From an uncultured Clostridia bacterium (GTDB lineage: Bacteria > Bacillota > Clostridia > Oscillospirales > Ruminococcaceae): a DNA stretch of 8,463 bases. Position 1 is the stretch's first letter. Each line of letters begins with the position of its first letter. The position numbers were made by a program, and so were the translations under genes. Positions 1 through 7,312 of this stretch are shown piece after piece. The stretch covers positions 1 to 8,463 of the forward strand of contig CAMTHN010000023.1 in NCBI GenBank assembly GCA_947072265.1, in the 5' to 3' direction. The notes beneath the pieces were generated by a model. It was given only the letters and a program-made list of their open reading frames with translations. It was not told the DNA's origin and made no database searches.

Positions 1-563
1 TCTCCACCCTTACTAGGCTCTTCTCCTATATTTACAAGTCCAACTTTTGGATTGGATACATGTAATATTTTTTTCATATATATATTTCCCATAATAGCAA
101 ATTGAAATATCATTTCTGGCCTGCAATCTATATTTGCCCCTGCATCTAATAATATATAACATCCATTATCATTTGGTATAATTGGCGCTAATGATGGTCT
201 TTTTATCCCTTTTATTCGTTTTATAATAAAATTTCCACCTACAACCAAAGCTCCAGTGCTTCCAGCACTTAAAAAAGCATCTCCTTTTCCTTCAGATAAA
301 AGTTTAAGACCGATAGCCATAGAACTATTGGATTTGGATTTTATAATAGATAAAGGATCATCTTCTATTGATATAACCTCTGTAGTATGGACAACATTCA
401 TTTTATTCATACTAATATTATATTTTCTGCATATGGAATATATAATATCTTTATCCCCTGTAAGTAATATATCTAGATTATATTCTTTAATAGCATATGA
501 ACATCCCTTCAATATCTCTAACGGAGCATGGTCTCCTCCAAAACAATCAACTATAATTATCAT
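1..563 (-). CDS. plsX: Phosphate acyltransferase PlsX, N-terminal part (runs off left edge)
   Basis: PlsX converts acyl-ACP and phosphate to acyl-phosphate, which PlsY uses to acylate glycerol-3-phosphate in the first step of phospholipid synthesis; it is a peripheral membrane enzyme. The visible 187 codons, read from ATG at 563, begin MIIIVDCFGGDHAPLEILKG, a variant of the family's N-terminal VDAMGGDHAP signature. Further family blocks follow: FLSAGSTGALVVGG at about residues 97-110, LLDAGANIDCRPE at 138-150, a QFAIMGN block near 154-160 and PKVGLVNIGEE at 172-182. Family members are usually about 330 residues, so roughly the last 45% lies outside the window; no break is seen in the part present. 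The start has an SD-like AGGGAG about 11 bases upstream, and the gene begins 22 bases after the trmFO stop with no terminator between, so it is probably cotranscribed with trmFO. Placement behind trmFO is unusual, since plsX more often sits with rpmF, fapR or fabD. The identification is secure; the operon assignment is inference. Confidence 0.93.
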   Translation of the reverse strand, partial: MIIIVDCFGGDHAPLEILKGCSYAIKEYNLDILLTGDKDIIYSICRKYNISMNKMNVVHTTEVISIEDDPLSIIKSKSNSSMAIGLKLLSEGKGDAFLSAGSTGALVVGGNFIIKRIKGIKRPSLAPIIPNDNGCYILLDAGANIDCRPEMIFQFAIMGNIYMKKILHVSNPKVGLVNIGEEPSKGG

Positions 564-585
564 GATATATATATCTCCCTAATAT

Positions 586-1887
586 TTAGTTTAAAATAGA
601 AATAAGCTTTTCCATAGATCTTGCAGCAAGCTTTTGATATTTAATCTTCTTATCTCTAATTTTTTCTTCAAGAGGTGGTAAAATTCCCATATTACTTCCC
701 ATTGGTTGGAAATTTTTAGAATCTCCAGATGTTACATAATTAAATAAACTTCCCATCATTGTTTCTATAGGCAAAATTAGAGGAACTTCTCCATATAATA
801 TTTTACCTATATTATATCCCACATATATGCCATTAGCAGCAGATTCTGTATATCCTTCTACTCCTGTAATCTGACCTGTAAAAAATAAATTATTATCTTC
901 TTTAAATGCAAAATAATTATTTAAAACTTTTTGACTATTGATAAAGGTGTTTCTATGCATAACACCATATCTTACAAATTCTGCATTTTCTAACCCTGGT
1001 ATCAACGAAAACACCTTCTTTTGTTCATCAAATTTTAAGTTTGTTTGAAATCCAACTATATTATACATAGTTCCATCTTTATCTTCTTTTCTAAGTTGTA
1101 CAACACCGTATGGTCTAAAATCTGTTCGAGGATCAATAAGACCAACTGGTTTTAGTGGCCCATATCTAATTGTATCTTCTCCTCTTTTCGCCATAACTTC
1201 TACTGGCATGCACCCTTCATATACTCTAAAATCTTTTTTTTCAAACTCTTTTAATTCCACAATTTCAGCATTTATTAATGCTCTATAAAATATCTCGTAT
1301 TCATTCTTATTCATAGGACAATTTATATAGTCTGCATCTCCTCTATCATATCTCGATGCATAAAATGCTTTTTCCATATCTATACTAGAAAATTTTATTA
1401 TTGGAGATGCTGCATCAAAAAAATAAAGATTATTTGTACCCATAATACTAGATATAGAATTAGACAAATTATCTGTTGTTAATGGACCCGTTGCGATAAC
1501 CCTTATTCCTTCTTTTGGAATCTCTAAAATTTCCTCTGATACTATATTGATATTTTTTGTGTTTTTTATTTTGTTTGTAATATAATCAGAAAATTTATAT
1601 CTATCCACTGCTAAAGATCCACCAGCTTCAACTGTACAGCTATCTGCAGCTTCTAAAATAATAGATCCAAATTGTCTCATCTCTTCTTTTAAAAGACCTC
1701 CAGCAGATTCTATCCTCTTTGCTTTTAAAGAATTTGAGCAAACAAGCTCTGCAAAACCAGTATAACTATGTGCTGGAGAATATTTTAAAGGTTTCATATC
1801 ATATAAATCTACTGATATTCCTTTTTTGGATAATTGCCAAGCAACTTCACATCCAGCAAGTCCCGCTCCAATAACTTTTACATTCAT
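586..1887 (-). CDS. trmFO: FAD/folate-dependent tRNA (uracil-54-C5)-methyltransferase TrmFO
   Basis: TrmFO makes 5-methyluridine at position 54 of the tRNA T-loop, using methylene-tetrahydrofolate as carbon donor and reduced FAD. The 433-residue protein has the usual family length (about 435). It opens with the dinucleotide-binding fold VIGAGLAGCE (residues 5-14). A GFAELVCSNSLKA block holds C50, and a VYEGCMPVEVMAKRG block holds C226; these correspond to the two functional cysteines described in Bacillus subtilis TrmFO. Other family blocks are FDAASPI near 157-163, YGPLKPVGL near 242-250 and a C-terminal FTGQITGVEGYTESAANG near 336-353. The start ATG overlaps the topA TAA stop by one base (TAATG), with a moderate AAAGGA SD about 12 bases upstream inside topA, so translation is probably coupled to topA. 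Some Mollicutes paralogues (RlmFO) methylate 23S rRNA instead; the sequence alone does not exclude that, but a lone full-length copy in a Firmicutes-like context favours the tRNA role. Confidence 0.95.
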   Translation of the reverse strand: MNVKVIGAGLAGCEVAWQLSKKGISVDLYDMKPLKYSPAHSYTGFAELVCSNSLKAKRIESAGGLLKEEMRQFGSIILEAADSCTVEAGGSLAVDRYKFSDYITNKIKNTKNINIVSEEILEIPKEGIRVIATGPLTTDNLSNSISSIMGTNNLYFFDAASPIIKFSSIDMEKAFYASRYDRGDADYINCPMNKNEYEIFYRALINAEIVELKEFEKKDFRVYEGCMPVEVMAKRGEDTIRYGPLKPVGLIDPRTDFRPYGVVQLRKEDKDGTMYNIVGFQTNLKFDEQKKVFSLIPGLENAEFVRYGVMHRNTFINSQKVLNNYFAFKEDNNLFFTGQITGVEGYTESAANGIYVGYNIGKILYGEVPLILPIETMMGSLFNYVTSGDSKNFQPMGSNMGILPPLEEKIRDKKIKYQKLAARSMEKLISILN

Positions 1888-3980
1888 TATTCATTCAATT
1901 CCTTTACGTATCCACAATTTTCTACTTGACAATATATTTTTCCTTTTTTACCAGCTTTTTTAAATAAACTTTTTCCACATGTAGGACAATTATCTTTCAT
2001 CGCTTGATCCCAACTCATAAAAGAACACGTTGGATTATCTTCACATCCATAATATTTTTTTCCATTTTTAGATTTCTTTTCTATAACATTCTTATCACAA
2101 ATAATACAACGTCCGCCTGTCAATATAGTTATTCTTTTTGTAAACTTACAATCTGGATATGATGGACAAGCTAGAAATTTTCCATATCTACCCATCTTTA
2201 CAACCATATTCTTTTGACAAAGATCACAAATTTCATCCGTTTCTTCATCTGGTATATCTACTTTTGTTCCTTCTAGTTCTTTTTCCGCTTTATCAAAAGA
2301 CTCTTTAAACCCTATGTAAAAATCTGATAAAATTTCTTTCCACTCTTTTTTACCATATTCAACTAAATCTAAGCTTTCTTCCATATTAAAGGTGAATTCA
2401 AGATTTACAATATCCGCAAAATGCTCTGCTATTAAAGATATTGTTATCTCTCCTAAAGAAGTTGGCTTTAATTGTTTCCCTTCTCTTTCTACATATGTTC
2501 TATTTATAACAGTACTTATAGTTGGAGAATATGTGCTAGGTCGTCCTATACCTTTTTCTTCTAATTTTTTTATCAAAGTTGCCTCAGTATATCTGGGCGG
2601 AGGCTGTGTAAAATGTTGTTTATCCTCTATTTTTATAACATCTAATTTTTCTTTCTCTTGTAAATCTGGTAAAATATAATTTTTTTCATCCTCTTCATCT
2701 TTTCCTTCTTCATATAAAACTGTAAATCCATCAAATTTAACAGTATGTCCAGAAGAATTAAACACATAATCACATACATGTATAACAACTTTAACTGTAT
2801 TTAATATGCAATCAGTCATCTGGCTGGCTATAAACCTTTTCCATATTAGATTATATATTTTATACTGATCAGTGGTTAAAAATTCTTTAACATCAAATGG
2901 TAATAAACTAGGGTTTGTAGGACGAATTGCTTCATGACCATCCTGCGAACTTCCTTTTTTCTTGTATATTTTTGGAGTTTTAGGAATATACCTATCATCA
3001 TATGTTTTTAATATATGTTCATATGCTTCTTTTCTTGCATCATCCGATATTCTCAACGAATCAGTTCTCATATATGTTATAAGTCCTGTCGCCCCGCCTT
3101 TACCTTTTAAATCAATACCTTCATATAATTCTTGTGCAATCTTCATAGTTCTCTTAGATTGAAAATTAAGTTTTCTAGATGCTTCTTGTTGGAGAGTAGA
3201 TGTTATAAATGGTGGTGAAGATTGTCTCTTTCTTTCTCCATTTTTTATACTATCTATAATAAATTCCTGTCCTTTTATATCAGACAAAATTTTATTAGCT
3301 TGTTCTCTATTGTCTATATTTATCTTTTTTCCTTTTATTCCATGAAACTTAGATAAAAATGGAACAATATTATCTATAGAATTTTTAGACTTTAAAAATG
3401 CATCAATAGTATAATATTCTTCCGAAATAAACTCCCTTATATCCGTTTCTCTATCAACTATCATCTTCAAAGCTACAGATTGAACACGTCCTGCAGACAA
3501 TCCTCCTCTTATTTTTTTCCAAAGAAATGGGCTTAACTTATACCCAACTATTCTATCTAGTATTCTTCTAGCTTGCTGAGCATTAATTAAATCCATGTCT
3601 AGTTTTCTTGGATTAGACATTCCTGTTTTTATCCCTGTCTTGGTTATTTCGTTAAATGTAACTCTATTTAAATCTTCTAAATCTAAATTTAATATATATG
3701 CAAGATGCCATGAAATAGCCTCTCCCTCTCTATCTGGATCAGTTGCTAGATATATTTTATCCATACCTTTTGCACTTTTTTTAAGAGATTTTATAAGGTC
3801 TCCTTTGCCTTTTATATTTATATATTTAGGCTCGAAATTATCTTCAATTTCTACACCAAGCTTTGTTTTTGGTAAATCTCTAACATGCCCCATAGAAGCC
3901 ACTACTTGATAGCCTCTTCCAAGATATTTTTTTATTGTTTTTGCTTTAGCTGGTGATTCAACTATTACGAGTTTAGGCAA
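1887..3980 (-). CDS. topA: DNA topoisomerase I (type IA), TTG start
   Basis: This ATP-independent type IA topoisomerase relaxes negative supercoils by transient single-strand cleavage through a 5'-phosphotyrosine. At 697 residues it matches the Gram-positive form (B. subtilis about 691) and is shorter than E. coli TopA. The N-terminal TOPRIM domain shows VIVESPAKAK with E8 and ATDPDREGEA with D81, D83 and E85. The GLSAGRVQSVAL block lies at 160-171. The catalytic tyrosine is Y303 in LITYMRTDS, and GIGRPSTYSPTI lies near 477-488. Three four-cysteine zinc ribbons close the protein: C585/C588/C605/C611, C625/C628/C646/C652 and C665/C668/C684/C689. The start is TTG: it gives the standard MPKLVIVESPAK N-terminus, an in-frame TGA lies two codons upstream, and AAGGAG sits 10 bases before it. 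The gene follows dprA by 16 bases and overlaps trmFO by one base, the common Firmicutes dprA-topA-trmFO order. Confidence 0.97.
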   Translation of the reverse strand: MPKLVIVESPAKAKTIKKYLGRGYQVVASMGHVRDLPKTKLGVEIEDNFEPKYINIKGKGDLIKSLKKSAKGMDKIYLATDPDREGEAISWHLAYILNLDLEDLNRVTFNEITKTGIKTGMSNPRKLDMDLINAQQARRILDRIVGYKLSPFLWKKIRGGLSAGRVQSVALKMIVDRETDIREFISEEYYTIDAFLKSKNSIDNIVPFLSKFHGIKGKKINIDNREQANKILSDIKGQEFIIDSIKNGERKRQSSPPFITSTLQQEASRKLNFQSKRTMKIAQELYEGIDLKGKGGATGLITYMRTDSLRISDDARKEAYEHILKTYDDRYIPKTPKIYKKKGSSQDGHEAIRPTNPSLLPFDVKEFLTTDQYKIYNLIWKRFIASQMTDCILNTVKVVIHVCDYVFNSSGHTVKFDGFTVLYEEGKDEEDEKNYILPDLQEKEKLDVIKIEDKQHFTQPPPRYTEATLIKKLEEKGIGRPSTYSPTISTVINRTYVEREGKQLKPTSLGEITISLIAEHFADIVNLEFTFNMEESLDLVEYGKKEWKEILSDFYIGFKESFDKAEKELEGTKVDIPDEETDEICDLCQKNMVVKMGRYGKFLACPSYPDCKFTKRITILTGGRCIICDKNVIEKKSKNGKKYYGCEDNPTCSFMSWDQAMKDNCPTCGKSLFKKAGKKGKIYCQVENCGYVKELNE

Positions 3981-3990
3981 TTGTAATCAA

Positions 3991-3996
3991 CTCCTT
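3991..3996 (-). promoter_or_regulatory. Ribosome binding site fixing the topA TTG start
   Basis: AAGGAG on the minus strand lies immediately after the dprA TAG stop and 10 bases before the TTG at 3980-3978. The in-frame TGA between this site and the TTG rules out a longer product, and no ATG gives the conserved N-terminus. Confidence 0.85.
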
Positions 3997-5229
3997 CTAT
4001 TTTTTTAAAATTCCATATCTACCACCAGAATATGAAATTATTTCCCCCATTATTTCCAGCTCCATAATTACACTAACAACAATTTTATAATCAATATTAA
4101 CTAAAGAAGATATTTCTTCTAAATGCTTTGGATTTAAAGTTAAATGTTTATAAATTTTTTCCTGATCCTCAGTTAAAGAAATATTTCTTTTAGACTCTAT
4201 CTCTTTTTTTATAGGTGAATCTTTTTTTATAACAGAAATTTTATTTATACTATCTATCGTCATATAATTGGGCTTATTATCCGCAACCATATCCTCACTA
4301 TAGTCATTGTAAATTATTTTTTCGGCTATATCTAAAGTATTATATTTTAAAAGTCCTATATACTCTCTTATAATATCTTCAGAAGAATATACAGCAGTTG
4401 CTCCATCATTTAAATAAGGAACAACACCTATAAATCTGCTATCATATATATTATGAGGAGGTATACAAAATATATCTTTTCCCTGTTCAATTCCATGTTC
4501 TACAGTTATCAATGCCCCACTTCTCACAGGTGCTTCTGTTACTAAAACACCAGATGATATACCTGCAATTATTCTATTTCGAATAGGGAATATCTTTCCC
4601 CGAACAGCTGTTCCAGGAGGAAGCTCTGTGATTAAACATCCTCCATTTTTTAAAATTTCTTCTTTTAAAAATTTATTTTTACTAGGATAGTTAATATCTA
4701 TTCCACAACCAAGAACACCTAAAGTATACCCATTTGCTTTAAGGCATCCAATATGCGATATCCTGTCTATTCCAACTGCACAACCACTTATAATCCCAAT
4801 TCCTTTTATTCCAAGCTCATAACATATATTTCCAGTTATATATTCTCCATATTCACTGGCATTTCTAGTTCCAACTACTGCGATAGATACCCTATTTTCC
4901 AAGCCTGATAAATCCCCTTTTGTATATAACACTAAAGGGCATCCATATATAACTTTTAGCCTATTTGGAAACGAATAGCTATTTTTACATATTATTTGAA
5001 TCTTTAATTTTTCACATTCTTCAATAATATAATCAGCTTTTTTCAAAGATTTTAATGATAATCTTTTTAAATCATTATCAGATAAAAAACTAATATTCGA
5101 AAGGCAATCTGGTAAAGAGTCATAAAATAATTTAGGATTTGTATCAAATATAGATAATATTTGATTTGGTTTTTCGCTTCCATAACTAAAACACTGAGAT
5201 AGCCAAATCCAATACCTTATCTCCTCCAA
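3997..5229 (-). CDS. dprA: DNA-processing protein DprA (Smf family), TTG start
   Basis: DprA binds single-stranded DNA and loads RecA; in competent bacteria it protects incoming DNA, and it is kept in many species never shown to be competent. The protein is 410 residues, against about 280-300 in B. subtilis and pneumococcus. The first 100 or so residues form a helical N-terminal region. The Rossmann-like core follows with VGTRNASEYG (119-128), SGCAVGIDRISHIG (148-161), LGCGIDINYP (173-182), FPIRNRIIAG (214-223) and APVRSGALITVEHG (233-246). After a low-complexity linker at about 295-350, residues 350-410 look like the DprA winged-helix domain. In the SGxAxGID motif the position often held by Arg is Val153; the other core motifs are intact. 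The TTG start has GGAGGTG 7 bases upstream. The gene lies 26 bases after the TrmH-family gene and 16 bases before topA. No other competence gene is visible, so a role in transformation is not supported here. Confidence 0.95.
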   Translation of the reverse strand: MEEIRYWIWLSQCFSYGSEKPNQILSIFDTNPKLFYDSLPDCLSNISFLSDNDLKRLSLKSLKKADYIIEECEKLKIQIICKNSYSFPNRLKVIYGCPLVLYTKGDLSGLENRVSIAVVGTRNASEYGEYITGNICYELGIKGIGIISGCAVGIDRISHIGCLKANGYTLGVLGCGIDINYPSKNKFLKEEILKNGGCLITELPPGTAVRGKIFPIRNRIIAGISSGVLVTEAPVRSGALITVEHGIEQGKDIFCIPPHNIYDSRFIGVVPYLNDGATAVYSSEDIIREYIGLLKYNTLDIAEKIIYNDYSEDMVADNKPNYMTIDSINKISVIKKDSPIKKEIESKRNISLTEDQEKIYKHLTLNPKHLEEISSLVNIDYKIVVSVIMELEIMGEIISYSGGRYGILKK

Positions 5230-5234
5230 AATAA

Positions 5235-5241
5235 CACCTCC
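5235..5241 (-). promoter_or_regulatory. Strong ribosome binding site fixing the dprA TTG start
   Basis: GGAGGTG on the minus strand is an extended match to the 16S rRNA 3' end and lies 7 bases before the TTG at 5229-5227. It supports initiation at TTG and the N-terminus MEEIRYWIWL, which resembles DprA N-termini with an aromatic-rich first helix. Confidence 0.8.
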
Positions 5242-5255
5242 AAATATATATAACC

Positions 5256-6056
5256 TTATTTTATTATTTTATTTTTTATTTCCCAAAGTAAAATAGAAGC
5301 TGCCAAACTTACATTTAATGATTCTATAGATCCACCCATAGGTATTTCTACTAATATATCACATTGATCTAAAACTATAGAATTTATCCCATTTGATTCA
5401 TTTCCAATAATTATACAAACCGATCCAGATGGCTTATAATTTCTAATATCAACTGAAGAAGTAGAAATATAGCTACCCAAAATTTCAACTCCATTATCTT
5501 TCATCAATTCAATTAACGAAATTATATCATCAAAAAAACAAATTTGTGTTCTAAAGTTTGACCCCATGCTAGAACGAATAACTTTTGGTGAATATATATC
5601 ACAAGAATTATTTGAAATATATATCCTTGAAACTTCCATAGCTTCTGATAATCTAATTATTGTTCCTAAATTTCCAGGATTTTGAAGATTATCTATAATT
5701 AGATATATTTTTTTATCTTCTTCTAATATAGAATTGGAAAAATCATAATTTGATTTTTTACAAACTGCATAAAACCCCTCAGGAGAAACTGTATCAGCTA
5801 TTTTTTTTTCTATTCCATTAGATATACAATACTTTTTACATAAAACTTTATCTATATATTTGAATGTTTTTTCTTCTAAATCTATTTTATCAGATATAAA
5901 AATTTTTTCTATAATTATATTACTTCTTATTGCTTCTAATAATATTTTTTTTCCTTCTATAACAAAGAGACCTAGATCTTCCCTAATTTTTTTTAAATTT
6001 TTCAACTTCACATATTCTAAAATATTTGAATTTTCTTTACTAGTTATATATTCCAT
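5256..6056 (-). CDS. TrmH/SpoU-family RNA 2'-O-methyltransferase
   Basis: This is a SAM-dependent SPOUT (knotted) enzyme that methylates a ribose 2'-OH, most likely in 23S rRNA. The 266-residue protein has a substrate-binding N-terminal domain (about 1-100) typical of the SpoU group, with GLFVIEGKKILLEAI at 29-43 and SPEGFYAVCK at 91-100. The catalytic domain carries all three SpoU motifs: QNPGNLGTIIR (125-135), IIGNESNGI (216-224) and EIPMGGSIESLNVSLAAS (237-254). It begins with ATG after a moderate AAGGAA SD. In many clostridia such a gene follows rplT and precedes pheST, and the B. subtilis neighbour YsgA (RlmP) modifies the 23S A-loop. Orthology to YsgA is therefore an attractive guess, but the exact target cannot be read from sequence, and RlmB-like or TsnR-like roles are possible. 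Here dprA, not pheS, comes next. I leave the symbol empty because the substrate is uncertain. Confidence 0.92.
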   Translation of the reverse strand: MEYITSKENSNILEYVKLKNLKKIREDLGLFVIEGKKILLEAIRSNIIIEKIFISDKIDLEEKTFKYIDKVLCKKYCISNGIEKKIADTVSPEGFYAVCKKSNYDFSNSILEEDKKIYLIIDNLQNPGNLGTIIRLSEAMEVSRIYISNNSCDIYSPKVIRSSMGSNFRTQICFFDDIISLIELMKDNGVEILGSYISTSSVDIRNYKPSGSVCIIIGNESNGINSIVLDQCDILVEIPMGGSIESLNVSLAASILLWEIKNKIIK

Positions 6057-6075
6057 AAAATAAATTCCTTAAATA

Positions 6076-6104
6076 TTTATAAATCAAAATCCACAAGAAA
6101 ACAA
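6076..6104 (-). promoter_or_regulatory. Possible weak promoter overlapping the rplT terminator
   Basis: On the minus strand TTGTTT (6104-6099) and TATAAA (6081-6076) are separated by exactly 17 bases, and transcription would begin only about 15 bases before the SD of the TrmH-family gene. The -35 box matches the consensus at only three positions and the DNA is AT-rich, so chance is a serious alternative. If real, it would give the downstream genes their own start inside the terminator of the ribosomal operon. Confidence 0.3.
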
Positions 6105-6126
6105 ATTAGTCTCCCTTGTGGATTTT
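6086..6126 (-). terminator. Rho-independent terminator after rplT (possibly leaky)
   Basis: A perfect 12-bp inverted repeat (AAAATCCACAAG and CTTGTGGATTTT) with a 17-base loop lies 11 bases after the rplT stop. Read on the minus strand, the 3' arm ends in TTTT and continues GATTTATAAAT, a U-rich but interrupted tail. The large loop and imperfect U-tract suggest partial termination, so read-through into the methyltransferase gene is plausible. The stem is symmetric, but no plus-strand gene is there to use it. Confidence 0.75.
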
Positions 6127-6137
6127 AATAAATAAAT

Positions 6138-6494
6138 TTATTTTAAAGCAGCTTTTGCTTTTTCACAAAGTGATGAAAAATCTTGTGGATTATGAATAGC
6201 AATTTCAGAAATCATTTTTCTATTAAGAAGAATGCTTGCTTTTTTTATGCCATTCATAAATGTAGAATAATTTAATCCATTAAGTTTACTAGCGGCAGAA
6301 ATTCTTGTAATCCATAATCTTCTAAAATCACGTTTCTTTTTTTTACGTCCTATATAAGCATATTGGCCAGATTTCATAACAGCCTGTTTTGCCGTTTTGA
6401 AAAGTTTGCTTTTTCCACCCCAATAACCTTTTGCTAATTTTAATATCTTTTTTCTTCTCTTACGAGTCATCATAGCGCCTTTAATACGAGCCAT
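6138..6494 (-). CDS. rplT: 50S ribosomal protein L20
   Basis: L20 is an early-assembly 23S rRNA-binding protein of the large subunit and, in Firmicutes, the known repressor of its own operon through the infC leader. The 118-residue protein is the standard length and begins MARIKGAMMTRKRRKK. It is strongly basic in its N-terminal extension and has the conserved blocks LKLAKGYWGGKSKLFKTAK (about 18-36), AVMKSGQYAYIGRK (38-51) and KKRDFRRLWITRISAA (53-68). The C-terminal globular part, which carries the regulatory activity in B. subtilis, is complete. GGAGG lies 8 bases before the ATG, and the gene starts 29 bases after the rpmI stop. It is the last gene before the hairpin at 6086-6126. Confidence 0.98.
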   Translation of the reverse strand: MARIKGAMMTRKRRKKILKLAKGYWGGKSKLFKTAKQAVMKSGQYAYIGRKKKKRDFRRLWITRISAASKLNGLNYSTFMNGIKKASILLNRKMISEIAIHNPQDFSSLCEKAKAALK

Positions 6495-6523
6495 ACATTA
6501 AACCTCCAAAAATTTTCCTATTA

Positions 6524-6721
6524 TTATTTATAAGGTATTAATAACTTTATAACAGCAGCATTTGAAACATCAACATATGTTCCGTTTCTTAAATGTCTTT
6601 TTCTTTTACTACTTTTTTTAGTTAAAATATGAGCCTTGTTTGCATGTGCTCTTTTTATTTTTCCATTTTTAGTCATTTTAAATCTTTTTTTAGCGCCACT
6701 ATGCGTTTTTAATTTAGGCAT
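6524..6721 (-). CDS. rpmI: 50S ribosomal protein L35
   Basis: L35 is a small, very basic structural protein of the large ribosomal subunit. All 65 residues fit the family: MPKLKTHSGAKKRFKMTKNG at the start, a Lys/Arg-rich middle with the HANKAHILTKKSSKRKRHLR region spread over about 26-45, and a VSNAAVIKLLIPY tail. It lies between infC and rplT as in most bacteria, 25 bases after the infC stop. A strong AAGGAGG lies 8 bases before its ATG, so it can be initiated independently even when infC translation is low. Confidence 0.98.
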   Translation of the reverse strand: MPKLKTHSGAKKRFKMTKNGKIKRAHANKAHILTKKSSKRKRHLRNGTYVDVSNAAVIKLLIPYK

Positions 6722-6746
6722 ATTCTAATCCTCCTTGACTAAATAT

Positions 6747-7265
6747 TTATTTTGCTTGTTTTGGTGCAATAAACATAGATAAGCTTCTACCTTCAAGCTT
6801 TGAAGTTTTTTCCACAACGCCATGCTCAGAACATAGTTCTTTAAAATTATCTAAAACTACATCCCCAAGTTTTGTATGAGCCATTTCTCTTCCTCTAAAT
6901 CGAACAGAAACTTTAACTTTATCTCCAGCCTGTAAAAATTTTACAGCACTGTTAACTTTAGTTTTTAAATCATTTACATCAATATTTAACGACATTCTAA
7001 CTTCTTTAATATCAATAGTTTTTTGATTCTTCTTTGCTTCTTTATCTCGTTTTGATTGTTCAAATTTAAATTTTCCATAATCCATAATTCTACAAACAGG
7101 AGGGGTCGCCTGTGGAGCAATTTTAACTAAATCAAGATTTTTTTCCAAAGCAATTTGATAGGCAGTTTTAAATGATAAAACTCCGAGTTGACCTCCGTCA
7201 GAATCAATAACACGAATTTCATTCTCTCGTATTTCCTCATTTATAAGCATTTCTTTATTGCTAAT
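6747..7265 (-). CDS. infC: Translation initiation factor IF-3, AUU start
   Basis: IF3 binds the 30S subunit, keeps the subunits apart and rejects initiation at wrong codons or tRNAs. From the ATT at 7265-7263 the product is 172 residues, the usual Firmicutes length, and begins MSNKEMLINEEIRENEIR, closely resembling B. subtilis IF3, which also starts at AUU. The N-domain has RVIDSDGGQLGV (18-29) and the signature PPVCRIMDYGKFKFEQSKR lies at 55-73; the C-domain has IKEVRMSLNI (86-95) and KVSVRFRGREMAH (118-130). The frame stays open upstream to an ATG at 7352, but that would add 29 residues absent from the family and would start inside the attenuator leader. GGAGG ends 9 bases before the chosen ATT; another ATT at 7268 is 6 bases away and is the main alternative. 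A non-AUG start fits known IF3 autoregulation. The gene heads the infC-rpmI-rplT operon. Confidence 0.95.
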   Translation of the reverse strand: MSNKEMLINEEIRENEIRVIDSDGGQLGVLSFKTAYQIALEKNLDLVKIAPQATPPVCRIMDYGKFKFEQSKRDKEAKKNQKTIDIKEVRMSLNIDVNDLKTKVNSAVKFLQAGDKVKVSVRFRGREMAHTKLGDVVLDNFKELCSEHGVVEKTSKLEGRSLSMFIAPKQAK

Positions 7266-7274
7266 AATAAAGCA

Positions 7275-7279
7275 CCTCC
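7275..7279 (-). promoter_or_regulatory. Ribosome binding site deciding the infC AUU start
   Basis: GGAGG followed by TGCTTTATTATTAGC on the minus strand is the only strong SD near the conserved start of IF3. No ATG, GTG or TTG in frame lies within 5-12 bases downstream; the two in-frame codons at suitable distance are ATT at 7268 and 7265. The next in-frame ATG (Met6) lies 24 bases beyond the SD, too far for efficient initiation. Confidence 0.85.
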
Positions 7280-7312
7280 AAGTCAGATTTTTTATCTTAA
7301 ATATACAAAATA

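Noticed and set aside
256..582. Plus-strand open frame of 108 codons
   Set aside because: It lies antisense to plsX, which has clear family motifs, and has no recognisable domain or convincing SD.
2392..3909. Three plus-strand open frames inside topA
   Set aside because: All are antisense to conserved topA domains, with compositions expected from the reverse complement of an AT-rich gene.
3997..5229. dprA as evidence of a natural competence cluster
   Set aside because: No com genes are present, and the dprA-topA-trmFO order is a common housekeeping arrangement in Firmicutes.
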